Translations under genes and position numbers: made by a program
In this document: positions 9,168 through 17,935 of the stretch, in pieces
Layout of the letters: each line of letters opens with the position of its first letter
Numbering within the stretch: position 1 is the first letter of the stretch
The notes under the pieces: generated by a model
Told to the model about the DNA's origin: nothing
Databases searched by the model: none
What the model saw: only the letters and a program-made list of their open reading frames with translations
From: Haemophilus sp.
GTDB lineage: Bacteria > Pseudomonadota > Gammaproteobacteria > Enterobacterales > Pasteurellaceae
DNA: 64,000 bases
Assembly: GCA_019423025.1 (NCBI GenBank)
Contig: JAHZCD010000006.1
Location: forward strand, 61,587-125,586
Direction: 5' to 3'

Positions 9168-10061
9168 ATGAATAACCTTACGCTAGTCGATTTATTCTTG
9201 AATGAATATTGGATCGAAAAAGGATTGTCTGAAAACACCGTGCAGTCCTATCGTATCGATTTGACCGCACTTTGTGATTGGCTGGATAAACAAAATTTAT
9301 CTCTCGAAACTCTCGAACCTTTAGATCTGCAACAATTTTTAGGCAGCCGTTTAGAGCAAGGTTACAAAGCCACGAGTACTGCTCGAATGTTGAGTGCAAT
9401 GCGAAAATTATTCCAATATTTATATCGTGAAAAGTATCGTACGGATGACCCGAGTGCTGTACTGAGCTCACCTAAATTGCCAAGCCGCTTGCCTAAATAT
9501 TTAACCGAGCAACAAGTCACGGATTTATTAAATACGCCTGATGTCGAAATTCCGATCGAGTTACGCGACAAAGCTATGTTGGAATTACTTTACGCCACTG
9601 GATTACGTGTCACGGAATTGGTCACGCTCACTATTGAGAATATGAATTTACAACAAGGTGTCGTGCGTGTGATTGGTAAAGGTAACAAAGAACGCATCGT
9701 ACCAATGGGAGAAGAAGCCGCGTTTTGGGTGCGACAATTCGTACTTTACGGTCGCCCTATTTTGCTCAATGGACAAAGTTCTGATGTGGTCTTTCCGAGT
9801 CAACGGGCTCAGCAAATGACTCGCCAAACCTTTTGGCATCGTATAAAGCATTATGCTATCTTAGCTGGAATCGATACGGATGCCCTTTCACCGCACGTTC
9901 TTCGTCATGCCTTTGCGACACATTTAGTGAATCACGGTGCGGATCTCCGTGTTGTTCAAATGCTCCTCGGACACAGCGATCTCTCCACCACACAAATCTA
10001 TACTCATGTCGCTAAAGAACGCTTGAAACACCTTCACGAAAGATTTCATCCGAGGGGATAA
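9168..10061 (+). CDS. xerD: Site-specific tyrosine recombinase XerD
   Basis: XerD acts with XerC at dif to resolve chromosome dimers at the FtsK-bearing septum. The 297-residue protein has an N-terminal SAM-like core-binding domain (residues 5-90). All catalytic residues are visible: R147 (ATGLRVTEL), K171, H243, R246 (HVLRHAFATH), H269 (LLGHSDLSTT) and Y278 (QIYTHV). Spacing matches E. coli XerD almost exactly, so this is the housekeeping enzyme and not a mobile-element integrase. It ends at an inverted uptake-signal terminator. Confidence 0.95.
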   Translation: MNNLTLVDLFLNEYWIEKGLSENTVQSYRIDLTALCDWLDKQNLSLETLEPLDLQQFLGSRLEQGYKATSTARMLSAMRKLFQYLYREKYRTDDPSAVLSSPKLPSRLPKYLTEQQVTDLLNTPDVEIPIELRDKAMLELLYATGLRVTELVTLTIENMNLQQGVVRVIGKGNKERIVPMGEEAAFWVRQFVLYGRPILLNGQSSDVVFPSQRAQQMTRQTFWHRIKHYAILAGIDTDALSPHVLRHAFATHLVNHGADLRVVQMLLGHSDLSTTQIYTHVAKERLKHLHERFHPRG

Positions 10062-10065
10062 AATA

Positions 10066-10108
10066 AAAAAGTGCGGTCAAATTTATCGTTATTTTTGACC
10101 GCACTTTT
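10066..10108. terminator. Inverted uptake-signal pair between xerD and glycerate kinase
   Basis: AAAAAGTGCGGTCAAA and TTTTTGACCGCACTTTT form a long stem around an 11-base AT-rich loop. An A run lies on one side and a T run on the other. It sits between two convergent genes and can terminate both. Confidence 0.75.
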
Positions 10109-10119
10109 GTATGAAAAAC

Positions 10120-11250
10120 TTATTTCAATGACAATAATCTCGCCACATTTTGAGCCGTTGAAACCAAATTCTGCTCGCCCTGTTTGAGAATTGTCGGTAA
10201 ATCACCCAGACTGCGAATTATCGGGAACACCGCATCAATGCCATGTTCATACACCACTTCATAATCCTCACGCAAACAACCTACAATCGCAATGACAGGC
10301 TTATTAAATTGTTTCGCCGTGCGCGCCACACCGATTGGAGTCTTACCTAAAATACTTTGCGCATCCATACGGCCTTCACCAGTAATCACTAAATCAGCCT
10401 CTTTAACTTGCTCAGAGAGTTTCAAATTATCTAACACGATCTGCACACCCGCTTTGAGTTGCACATTAGGTAAGAGCAATAAACCACCGCCCATGCCACC
10501 TGCCGCACCCGCACCTGATTGTTCTTTAATTTGTTTACCACAATCCCGCTCGGCAATTTCGGCGAAATGGGCTAATGCAGCATCGAGTACTTTTACCATC
10601 TCAGGCGTCGCACCTTTTTGTGGAGCAAAAATCGCAGAGGCACCTCGTTCACCACAAAGTGGATTATTCACATCACAAGCCACTTCGATTTGTACGTGTT
10701 GCAATCGAGGATCTAAATCAACCAGTTGAATTTCAGCAAGATTAGATAATGCTGCACCACCAAAGCCAATGGATTGCCCATTTTTATCCAATAAACGTAA
10801 GCCTAATGCTTGCAGCATACCCGCACCACCGTCATTTGTGGCACTCCCACCAATCCCTAAAATGATGTGTTGAACACCCCGGTCAAGGGCTTGCTTAATT
10901 AGCTCCCCCGTACCAAAACTGGTGGTTTGACAAGGATTGCGTTTATCCATCGGGACAAGATGCAATCCCGACGCGGCCGCCATTTCGATTATTGCCGTTT
11001 TACCATCACCCGATAAACCGAAAAAGCTTTTTACTTGGTTGCCTAACGGTGCAGTGACTTCTGCCTCAATTAAGCGCCCCTGAGTGGCATCAACCAAAGA
11101 TTGTACGGTTCCCTCTCCCCCATCAGCCATTGGTAATTTCACATATTCAGCGTTTGGGAAAATACGTTTAAAACCAGTTTCAATCGCATTAGCCACTTCA
11201 AGTGCGGTTAAACTTTCTTTAAATGAATCAGGCGCAATGACAATTTTCAT
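10120..11250 (-). CDS. garK: Glycerate kinase type I (GarK/GlxK family)
   Basis: The enzyme phosphorylates D-glycerate with ATP (2- or 3-phosphoglycerate depending on subtype), feeding it into glycolysis. The 376-residue product opens with MKIVIAPDSFKESLTA. It has MADGGEGT near residue 43, IIEMAAASGL near 88, GIGGSATNDGGAGM near 132 and VITGEGRMDAQS near 285, all typical of the family. AAGGAG precedes the ATG. It lies 14 bases downstream of a GntP-type permease, so the pair probably imports and activates glycerate. The symbol follows E. coli; GarK and GlxK cannot be told apart here. Confidence 0.9.
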   Translation of the reverse strand: MKIVIAPDSFKESLTALEVANAIETGFKRIFPNAEYVKLPMADGGEGTVQSLVDATQGRLIEAEVTAPLGNQVKSFFGLSGDGKTAIIEMAAASGLHLVPMDKRNPCQTTSFGTGELIKQALDRGVQHIILGIGGSATNDGGAGMLQALGLRLLDKNGQSIGFGGAALSNLAEIQLVDLDPRLQHVQIEVACDVNNPLCGERGASAIFAPQKGATPEMVKVLDAALAHFAEIAERDCGKQIKEQSGAGAAGGMGGGLLLLPNVQLKAGVQIVLDNLKLSEQVKEADLVITGEGRMDAQSILGKTPIGVARTAKQFNKPVIAIVGCLREDYEVVYEHGIDAVFPIIRSLGDLPTILKQGEQNLVSTAQNVARLLSLK

Positions 11251-11264
11251 ATTCTCTCCTTAAA

Positions 11265-12521
11265 CTAAGTAAATACACCAAAAATTAAAGTGGACACAAT
11301 GGTCATCATTAACCCCACTGCACTTTCATAAGGAATCAATTTTAAGCGTTCTTTCATGTCCATATTTACGCTACCACCAGTTGCATGGAAGAAAGAACCG
11401 TGTGGCATATTGTCGAATACAATCGCCCCAGCGTGGATCATGGCTGCCGCCGCAAGGCTGCTTACACCCAGTTCTAATAATGTTGAGCTAAATACATTGG
11501 ATGCGACTGCTGTGCCTGCCGTCGTTGATGCCGTTGCTAGAGACATCAAGACACCAGAAATTGGCGCGAGAATATAGGGAGGCAAACCAGAATGTTTTAA
11601 GCCTTCAATTAACACATCTTTCATGCCCGAGTTACCAATAATACCCGCTAAAGCCCCCGTACCGAGCAACATAATCGCCACCGGTGCCATTTTGCCTAAG
11701 CCACTAATCGCATAGCTATTCGCGTGGCGAAGTTTTCCCATACATAACGCACCAATTAAACCACCTAGAGGTAATGCAATGAGAGGATCAACTTTAATGT
11801 CCGCCAATGGACGTAGCGCCAGTAATAAGATGGCCACTAATGGTGCAGCAAGTGCGGTCAAAAATGAGGGTAAATGTTGAGTATCAACGGCAACGCTCTC
11901 TTGTTCGGATACAAAAGAGCCTTTATTTTTTAAACGTTTCGCTAAGAAATAGGTTAAGGCTAGCCCAAAGATCCCAGGAATAATCCCCGCTACCATTACC
12001 GACGTTAAAGGCAGATGAAAGGTATCTGCGGCAGCAATCGCATTGGGATTCGGCGACATCAAGTTTCCTGCTTTACCCCCACCAATCATCGCCAATAAAA
12101 CGGCTGATTTTGATAAATTGGTGCGACGAGCTAACGCCAGTGCAATCGGGGAAACCGTAATAACGGCCACATCAATAAACACACCGACTGCGGTTAAAAT
12201 TAATGTGGCTAAGGCTAAAGCCAATAACGCTCTTGCTTCACCAAGTTTATGTGTAATAGTTTCGGCAATCGTGCTGGCCGCCCCTGATTCAATGAGCACA
12301 CCTGCTAGTACGCCCGCCGCTAAAATTCGCATAACGGCTGTCGTAATACCCTGGGCTCCACCGATCATTAAGTTCACCGTTTCGGATAAATCAGCGCCTC
12401 CAACTAGTCCGCCTATCAAGGCCCCCGTCAACATACCATAGACTGGCGAGACTTTTTTCAAAATGAGAAAAATGGCCACAATAAGCGCGACTAATGCACC
12501 GAAAGACGAAACAGTTGTCAT
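11265..12521 (-). CDS. GntP-family permease (putative glycerate/gluconate transporter)
   Basis: This is a 418-residue hydrophobic protein with about 12 membrane segments of the gluconate:H+ symporter (GntP) family. Typical features are the glycine-rich LTGALIGGLVGGA near residue 32, MIGGGKAGNLMSPNPNAIAAA near 150, and the C-terminal HAGAIVFDNMPHGSFFH segment. Operon position directly before glycerate kinase makes glycerate the likely substrate. That is inference from context; the family also moves gluconate, and the sequence alone does not decide. Confidence 0.85.
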   Translation of the reverse strand: MTTVSSFGALVALIVAIFLILKKVSPVYGMLTGALIGGLVGGADLSETVNLMIGGAQGITTAVMRILAAGVLAGVLIESGAASTIAETITHKLGEARALLALALATLILTAVGVFIDVAVITVSPIALALARRTNLSKSAVLLAMIGGGKAGNLMSPNPNAIAAADTFHLPLTSVMVAGIIPGIFGLALTYFLAKRLKNKGSFVSEQESVAVDTQHLPSFLTALAAPLVAILLLALRPLADIKVDPLIALPLGGLIGALCMGKLRHANSYAISGLGKMAPVAIMLLGTGALAGIIGNSGMKDVLIEGLKHSGLPPYILAPISGVLMSLATASTTAGTAVASNVFSSTLLELGVSSLAAAAMIHAGAIVFDNMPHGSFFHATGGSVNMDMKERLKLIPYESAVGLMMTIVSTLIFGVFT

Positions 12522-12571
12522 AAATACCTACTTATATCCAATACCGCTGAGGTATATAAATGTTTGTGTAC

Positions 12572-12608
12572 ATTATACAAAAACGGCTTATGTAAAACAC
12601 ATAAGCCG
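12572..12608 (-). terminator. dgkA terminator abutting a candidate permease -10
   Basis: The stem CGGCTTATGT (12584-12593) / ACATAAGCCG (12599-12608) is followed leftward by a T run (12578-12583), which makes a clear intrinsic terminator for dgkA. Immediately after the T run the complement of ATTATA (12572-12577) reads TATAAT, a candidate -10 for the permease operon. The permease start lies 50 bases further on. Confidence 0.75.
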
Positions 12609-12635
12609 ACATTTTTACTTAAAATTGACCGCACT

Positions 12636-12992
12636 TTAGAAAAATAAAATACTTCCCCAAACAACAGCAACGATACAAAGCGCAATAAATACCGCGGCTG
12701 AGCCTTGGTCTTTCGCTCTCCCTGAAAGCTCGTGGCGTTCTGTACCGATACGGTCCACCACCGCTTCCACTGCACTATTTAATAGCTCTACAGCCATCAC
12801 AAGTAAAACCGATGAAATCATCAAGGTAATTTCAATTTTAGTCTCGCCGAGCCAAAATGCGAGCGGAATCAGAATGCATGCAAGAAAACATTCGTGGCGA
12901 AATGCAGTTTCATTTTTGAATGCACTCTTTAAACCTTGCAAGGAATATTTTGTGGAGTTAATTAAATGGGTTAATCCCGTGGTTTTATACAT
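12636..12992 (-). CDS. dgkA: Diacylglycerol kinase
   Basis: DgkA phosphorylates diacylglycerol to phosphatidate in the inner membrane, recycling lipid left by phosphoglycerol or ethanolamine transfer. The 118-residue protein has three membrane segments. It carries the family motif AVELLNSAVEAVVDRIG near residues 67-83 and RAKDQGSAAV near 92-101. AFRHE near residue 30 is also conserved. It follows relA by 20 bases on the same strand and ends at a strong terminator. Confidence 0.94.
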   Translation of the reverse strand: MYKTTGLTHLINSTKYSLQGLKSAFKNETAFRHECFLACILIPLAFWLGETKIEITLMISSVLLVMAVELLNSAVEAVVDRIGTERHELSGRAKDQGSAAVFIALCIVAVVWGSILFF

Positions 12993-13012
12993 AAAAGTTC
13001 CTATGTTGTAAT

Positions 13013-15262
13013 CTATAAACGTTTTGCTTCGATAACGTCGTCTAACTTTGCTAATCTGGCCAGTATTTTACTTAAACTTTCAACATTTTTCAGTTCAATT
13101 TCCATATCCATCGTTGCCACTTGTTTTTTGGTGTCCGCACGACTTGAAACACCTAGTACACTGACTTTTTCATTCGCCAGCACAGTCGTAATATCGCGTA
13201 ATAAACCATTACGATCACTTGCCACAATACGAATATTAATATGGAAACCAGCCGCATAATCATCCCCCCAAAGGGCTTCCACCACGCGTTCAGGATGTGC
13301 AGCTTGTAATTCAATAAATTGCTCACAATCGCAGCGATGAATTGAGATGCCACGTCCCATAGTAATGTAGCCTGCGATTGCATCGCCTGGAATCGGTTGG
13401 CAACAACGTGCCATATGATGCAGTAAATTACCGACGCCTTCAACAATCACATAGCCTTTTTTCTGCTGCTGGTCTGCTTTTTGTTGTGCCTTCTGCTGCG
13501 CAGTATTCGCACTTTTGCTCGCCACATGACGGAGAATTTCTTGATCCGCCTCTTCAGCCGTCACTTTAATCAATCGGCTTTGTAAAAAATTCACCAACTG
13601 ATTTAAACGAATATCCCCGCTACCAATACCCGCATATAAATCTTCAAGATTTTTTAAGTTATAACGAGGTAATGCAACCTGCTCTACTTGTTTTAAACTG
13701 ATATTCAAACGCGCAAGCTCATTATCTAACAGCTCTTTACCCGCAGGAACGTTTTTATCACGATCTTGTTTTTTGAACCACGCTTGGATTTTCGCACGTG
13801 CTTTTGACGTATGCGTAAAACCTAAGTTTGGGTTTACCCAATCTCGGCTTGGGTTCGGATTTTTCTGCGTGATGATATCCACTTGCTCACCCATTTGCAG
13901 GTGATAAGTGAATGGCACGATACGTCCTCCGACTTTCGCCCCAATACAGCGGTGACCAATTTCACTGTGGATCGCATAAGCAAAATCAAGTGGTGTAGAA
14001 CCCGCTGGTAAGTCTACTACCTCACCTTTTGGCGTAAACACATATACTCGGTCATCAAAGACTTGGCTACGCAATTCCGCCATCACTTCGCCAGAATCCG
14101 TAATATCATCTTGCCATGCAAGTAATTTACGCAACCAAGTGATTTTTTCTTCGTAAGCAGAAAGACTACCTGTCGTCCCTTCTTTGTATTTCCAGTGCGC
14201 TGCGACGCCAAGTTCAGCATCATCATGCATTTGTTGAGTACGAATTTGCACTTCAATCGGCTTACCACCTTTGCCCAATACCACAGTATGAATGGATTGA
14301 TAGCCATTCGGTTTTGGATTGGCAACATAGTCATCAAATTCTTTTGGTAAATGTTTGAAATGAGTGTGTACGATACCAAGTGCGGTATAACAATCCTGCA
14401 ATTTTTGCACAATAATTCTGACCGCTCTTACATCATATAACCCACTGAATTCCAAATGTTTCTTTTGCATTTTTCGCCAAATGCTATAGATATGTTTTGG
14501 ACGACCGTAAACCTCAACCTGATCAATACTTTCTTTTAAATAACCGGTTAATTCTGTCACAAAATCAGTAATATACTGCTCACGATCTAAGCGGCGCTCA
14601 TGTAATAATTTGGCAATATTTCGATATTGTTCTGGATGCAAATAACGGAAGCAGTAATCTTCAAGCTCCCATTTCAATTGACCGATCCCTAAACGGTTCG
14701 CCAATGGGGCATAAATATTGGAACATTCTTTGGCAGCCAATACTTTTTCTTCTTCACAAAAGTGGTTTTCCGCATTACGAAGAAAGGTAATACGTTCAGC
14801 AAGTTTGATGATCACACAACGGAAATCGTCCACCATTGCAAGGAGCATACGGCGCACGTTATCCACTTGAGAAGCATTAGCTGAATGGCTGGCATTGAGC
14901 TGACGGATATTATCCATCTCCTCCACACCTTTAAGCAGTTTGGTGATTTTAGGGCCAAAATGTTCTTGAATTTGGTCCCAATCGACAATTCGGTTTGCCA
15001 CTAATGGGAATAACATGGCGGTGAGCAAGCTTTCGCTATCCATATTCATTTCATGCAGAATTTCCACCATTTCCACACCAGATTGCAATGTGAGAATGGC
15101 ATTCTCCATTTGATCGGCATGTTCGGCTATTTTGGCTTGAGCATAATACCAGGCATCAATCAGAGACTTTTCTACAGGGGCAGCAAGTTTAAGGCTCGAA
15201 CACCATTGTTCGATCACAAAATCATGTGGATTAGATAAGTGAGAACCACGAACTGCAACCAT
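13013..15262 (-). CDS. relA: GTP pyrophosphokinase RelA
   Basis: RelA makes (p)ppGpp on stalled ribosomes during amino-acid starvation. The 749-residue product contains an N-terminal HD-like domain lacking the metal-binding HD pair, so it cannot hydrolyse ppGpp. The synthetase domain has GRPKHIYSIWRKM near residue 240 and EFDDYVANPKPNGYQSIHT near 310. A TGS domain (VYVFTPKGEVVDLPAGSTPLDFAY), a zinc-finger-like region and a C-terminal ACT domain follow. EFDD, in place of the RxKD of SpoT-type enzymes, marks RelA. The start at 15262 (MVAVR) has GGGGG before it and matches E. coli RelA; the frame is open 12 codons further upstream. Confidence 0.95.
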   Translation of the reverse strand: MVAVRGSHLSNPHDFVIEQWCSSLKLAAPVEKSLIDAWYYAQAKIAEHADQMENAILTLQSGVEMVEILHEMNMDSESLLTAMLFPLVANRIVDWDQIQEHFGPKITKLLKGVEEMDNIRQLNASHSANASQVDNVRRMLLAMVDDFRCVIIKLAERITFLRNAENHFCEEEKVLAAKECSNIYAPLANRLGIGQLKWELEDYCFRYLHPEQYRNIAKLLHERRLDREQYITDFVTELTGYLKESIDQVEVYGRPKHIYSIWRKMQKKHLEFSGLYDVRAVRIIVQKLQDCYTALGIVHTHFKHLPKEFDDYVANPKPNGYQSIHTVVLGKGGKPIEVQIRTQQMHDDAELGVAAHWKYKEGTTGSLSAYEEKITWLRKLLAWQDDITDSGEVMAELRSQVFDDRVYVFTPKGEVVDLPAGSTPLDFAYAIHSEIGHRCIGAKVGGRIVPFTYHLQMGEQVDIITQKNPNPSRDWVNPNLGFTHTSKARAKIQAWFKKQDRDKNVPAGKELLDNELARLNISLKQVEQVALPRYNLKNLEDLYAGIGSGDIRLNQLVNFLQSRLIKVTAEEADQEILRHVASKSANTAQQKAQQKADQQQKKGYVIVEGVGNLLHHMARCCQPIPGDAIAGYITMGRGISIHRCDCEQFIELQAAHPERVVEALWGDDYAAGFHINIRIVASDRNGLLRDITTVLANEKVSVLGVSSRADTKKQVATMDMEIELKNVESLSKILARLAKLDDVIEAKRL

Positions 15263-15287
15263 AATACCCCCTTGTTGATGAATATGG

Positions 15288-15329
15288 CTCGGTGACATCC
15301 TGTCAACCGAGTTGTCTTTTTAAGACAAC
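15288..15329 (-). promoter_or_regulatory. Two adjacent hairpins just upstream of relA
   Basis: In the leftward transcript GTTGTCTT/AAGACAAC (15329-15311) forms an 8-bp hairpin. It is followed at once by CTCGG-T-TGACA/TGTCA-CCGAG (15311-15288), a 10-bp stem with one bulged base and a 3-base loop. Neither is followed by a T run in this direction, so they do not look like terminators. TTGACA (15306-15301) with TATTCA 16 bases downstream could be a relA promoter overlapping the second hairpin, but it would leave only about 10 bases of leader. Confidence 0.4.
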
Positions 15330-15363
15330 AAAAAAGTCTGACTATTCTATCAGAATTTACACT

Positions 15364-16674
15364 TTATTTGATAAATAATGTCACCGACTCCAAATGACTG
15401 GTATGCGGGAACATATCAATCATGGCCGTTTTGATGATACGATAACCGAAAGAGCGGAGAATTTCAGCATCTCGTACTAAGGTTGCGGGATTGCAAGATA
15501 CATAGAGAATACTTTCTGCGCCAAGCTCACATAACGCATTCAGTGCAAAAGCTGCACCGCTACGAGGCGGGTCGAGAAGAATTTTATTGCAATGTTGTTT
15601 TGTCCAAGGCTGTTCTGAAAAAGCTTGGTCTAAATCGGCTTGATAAAATTCAACATTATCGATGTGATTAAAGCGTGCATTCGCTTGGGCTTTTTGCACC
15701 ATGTCAAAAACACCTTCAATTCCAACCGCACTTTTCACGTGTTTGGCTAAAGGCAACGTGAAATTGCCCATGCCACAGAACAAATCTAAAACGTGATCGT
15801 CCTGATTCAAATCAAGCCAATCTAAAGCAGTCTCAACCATTTGCTGATTTAGGTGCGTATTCACTTGAATAAAATCGCGGATATCAAAAGATAAACGAAT
15901 ATCATCTAATGCATAATAAGGCATTTCACCATGCACAAGTTGAATACTTTGATCATCTTGTAAAAACAAATTTACGGCATTTATACGAGCAAACTCGAGC
16001 AATAAAGTGCGGTCAGTTTCAGCTAAATTTCCTTTATAGCGTAACAACATGCCTACGCCATTCTCAGCAGAAACCAATTCGATATGCCCTAATTGTTTTG
16101 GGGCTAAATATTGAGCCCAAAGTACGGTCAATTTTGGGATAAGATCATTGATTGCTTGCTCTGCCACTAAGCATTGCTTAATGCTGACTAACTGATTGGA
16201 GTTTTTCTGACGAAATCCCATTTCAACGGTTTTGTTTTTCGCATTCCACAGTAAACTTAATCTTACTCGACGACGATAAGCCCATTGTTCGCCACACATC
16301 ATGGGCATTAATTGAATGGGCTCTGCTTGCAGTTTACTTAAACGAGAAAAAAGGGCTTTCTCTTTCGCTTTACGTTGCATTTCTACAGGAATATGCTGGC
16401 CTTGGCAGCCACCACAACGCCCATAATAACGACATTGTGGCTCAACACGCTGATTACTCTCTTGTAGCCATTTTTGTGCAGTGGCTAATCCATATTGACG
16501 TTTTTCATCGGTCACTACTGCTTCCACTTTTTCCGTTGGCAAGGCATTTTCAATGAACCAGGTTTTACCTTGAATTTTGGCGACACCTAGCCCTTGATAA
16601 TCTAAATCCTGAATTTCAGCGACGATTCTTTGTGTGGTTTTCTGTTTTTTTTGTGGAGCGTAAAGTAAAGCCAT
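15364..16674 (-). CDS. rlmD: 23S rRNA (uracil-1939-C5)-methyltransferase RlmD
   Basis: RlmD (RumA) methylates U1939 of 23S rRNA with S-adenosylmethionine. The 436-residue protein has an N-terminal TRAM domain (residues 10-70). Iron-sulfur cysteines are in CRYYGRCGGCQGQ (C81, C87, C90), with a further Cys near 168. The SAM-binding LDLFCGMGNFTLPLA lies near 295 and the catalytic region includes LDPPRSGA and SCNPATLVRD. Its position between recO and relA on one strand matches Haemophilus gene order; E. coli also has rlmD next to relA. Confidence 0.95.
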   Translation of the reverse strand: MALLYAPQKKQKTTQRIVAEIQDLDYQGLGVAKIQGKTWFIENALPTEKVEAVVTDEKRQYGLATAQKWLQESNQRVEPQCRYYGRCGGCQGQHIPVEMQRKAKEKALFSRLSKLQAEPIQLMPMMCGEQWAYRRRVRLSLLWNAKNKTVEMGFRQKNSNQLVSIKQCLVAEQAINDLIPKLTVLWAQYLAPKQLGHIELVSAENGVGMLLRYKGNLAETDRTLLLEFARINAVNLFLQDDQSIQLVHGEMPYYALDDIRLSFDIRDFIQVNTHLNQQMVETALDWLDLNQDDHVLDLFCGMGNFTLPLAKHVKSAVGIEGVFDMVQKAQANARFNHIDNVEFYQADLDQAFSEQPWTKQHCNKILLDPPRSGAAFALNALCELGAESILYVSCNPATLVRDAEILRSFGYRIIKTAMIDMFPHTSHLESVTLFIK

Positions 16675-16710
16675 GATGGTGTTTTAATCTATTTGTATCA
16701 AAGAAAGGGA

Positions 16711-17415
16711 TTATTTTAAATAAAGTACATTTTGCGTAAATAATTCTCGACTTTTCAGCGGCTTATCACCTAAATAAGGTTTAAGCGCGATGCGAGTAAA
16801 ACGTTTTGCTGCTTGTAAGACCGCCTCATCAGTAAATTCTAAACGGTCAAAGGCGAGTAAATCTCGACCATAAAAGGTCAAGTTATCTTTCACCAACGAA
16901 GCAATGAACCCCTTTTCCGCACGATATTGGTAAGTCATCGATTCATCCACTGGCAAACCTGAGCCAGCACAATGCAGAAAATCAATGCCATAACCTAAGA
17001 TTTTAAGTAAATGAAATTCAAATAAGCGTAATGTAGGCTCAACCTGCGGCTGAGTCGCTAAGCCTGTTAAGCATTGTAGATAATGCTGAAAAAGCTGTGA
17101 ATTGGCCGTTTCGGGCTCGATCACTCGAGTAATCAGCTCATTTACATAAAACCCGCTGTATAGAGCCGTCTGTTGTAAAGGTAATGTAATCGCAGCTGGC
17201 TCAGCTTTGGTGAGTGTTTTTAACGAACCTTTCCCTGACCAACGTAGAAGTAATGGCGTGAAAGGCTGTAAGACAGATTTCCATGCCGAACGTTTTGCAC
17301 GTGCACCTTTTGCAATAACCGTCAAACGTCCCGTTTCTTCAGTGAATAAATCCACCAAAAGGCTGGTTTCACTATAAGGACGACGATGTAATACAAAGCC
17401 GCGTTGGAGATCCAT
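16711..17415 (-). CDS. recO: DNA repair protein RecO
   Basis: RecO anneals complementary strands and, with RecR, loads RecA on SSB-coated gaps. The 234-residue protein begins MDLQRGFVLHRRPYSETSLLVDLFTEETGRL, the typical N-terminal OB fold, with KGARAKRS near residue 37. A helical C-terminal domain follows; the family's zinc cysteines are largely missing, as in E. coli. The ATG is 7 bases after the stop of the upstream lipoprotein gene, so the two are likely co-transcribed. Confidence 0.93.
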   Translation of the reverse strand: MDLQRGFVLHRRPYSETSLLVDLFTEETGRLTVIAKGARAKRSAWKSVLQPFTPLLLRWSGKGSLKTLTKAEPAAITLPLQQTALYSGFYVNELITRVIEPETANSQLFQHYLQCLTGLATQPQVEPTLRLFEFHLLKILGYGIDFLHCAGSGLPVDESMTYQYRAEKGFIASLVKDNLTFYGRDLLAFDRLEFTDEAVLQAAKRFTRIALKPYLGDKPLKSRELFTQNVLYLK

Positions 17416-17422
17416 AAAAGAA

Positions 17423-17830
17423 TTATTTGCCTGATTTTAATTCACTTGGTTGTTTAACACAGCGTTCTGCGAGCACTTCACCTACGCTAGTTTGTAATTG
17501 ACTGAAGTCATCACGCTCCTGCCAATACCAACGAATATTCGCATAATTTCTCCCACGCTCAGAAATCACTCGTGTCAATTTTTCGGTTATATCATTAAAA
17601 GTAACGGTCACCTGACTAAGTGTTTTTTTACTTTTCTGTTTTTGCTTAGTATGAACCACACTCACTTCTTTATTGCCTTTACACAAATAAACCGTCGCTG
17701 AACCCTTTTGGGATTTTTTATCAACGGTTTGTACTTTCATTTTCTGTGGTGCGGGTTTGCTTAATTCAACATTTTGTGAACAAGCAGAAAGACAAAGTGC
17801 GGTCAAAATTACGCTTAATTTTTTTAACAT
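17423..17830 (-). CDS. oapB: Small lipoprotein, OapB-like
   Basis: This is a 135-residue protein with a lipoprotein signal (MLKKLSVILTALCLSAC, lipobox LSAC) and a basic mature part. YLCKGNKEVSVVH, a beta-rich middle and a late cysteine recall the MliC lysozyme-inhibitor fold. In H. influenzae the gene after oapA is oapB, of about this size and needed for OapA expression; position and size support the name, which I give from memory. The frame is open 13 codons further up, but the signal peptide starts at 17830. A terminator-like hairpin separates it from oapA. Confidence 0.6.
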   Translation of the reverse strand: MLKKLSVILTALCLSACSQNVELSKPAPQKMKVQTVDKKSQKGSATVYLCKGNKEVSVVHTKQKQKSKKTLSQVTVTFNDITEKLTRVISERGRNYANIRWYWQERDDFSQLQTSVGEVLAERCVKQPSELKSGK

Positions 17831-17904
17831 GAATTCTATTTCCATCAAGGGTTGTTTATGATTGCTCACTTTGCAAAATGAGCAAGGATAAACAATCTTA
17901 TCTA

Positions 17905-17928
17905 GAAAAATGGGCGATTACTCGCCCA
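17905..17928 (-). terminator. Terminator between oapA and oapB-like gene
   Basis: Leftward, GGGCGA-GTAA-TCGCCC (17927-17912) is followed by ATTTTTC. It sits about 10 bases past the oapA stop and about 80 bases before the downstream lipoprotein start. It may reduce rather than abolish read-through. Confidence 0.6.
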
Positions 17929-17935
17929 CTAAAAA

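Noticed and set aside
9168..10061. Integrase of a mobile element
   Set aside because: Catalytic residue spacing and full-length identity pattern match housekeeping XerD; no attachment site or phage genes are nearby.
13013..15262. SpoT or a bifunctional Rel enzyme
   Set aside because: The HD hydrolase residues are missing and the EFDD synthetase motif is that of RelA.
15311..15329. Intrinsic terminator between rlmD and relA
   Set aside because: The T run lies before the hairpin in the direction of transcription, so it would not terminate.
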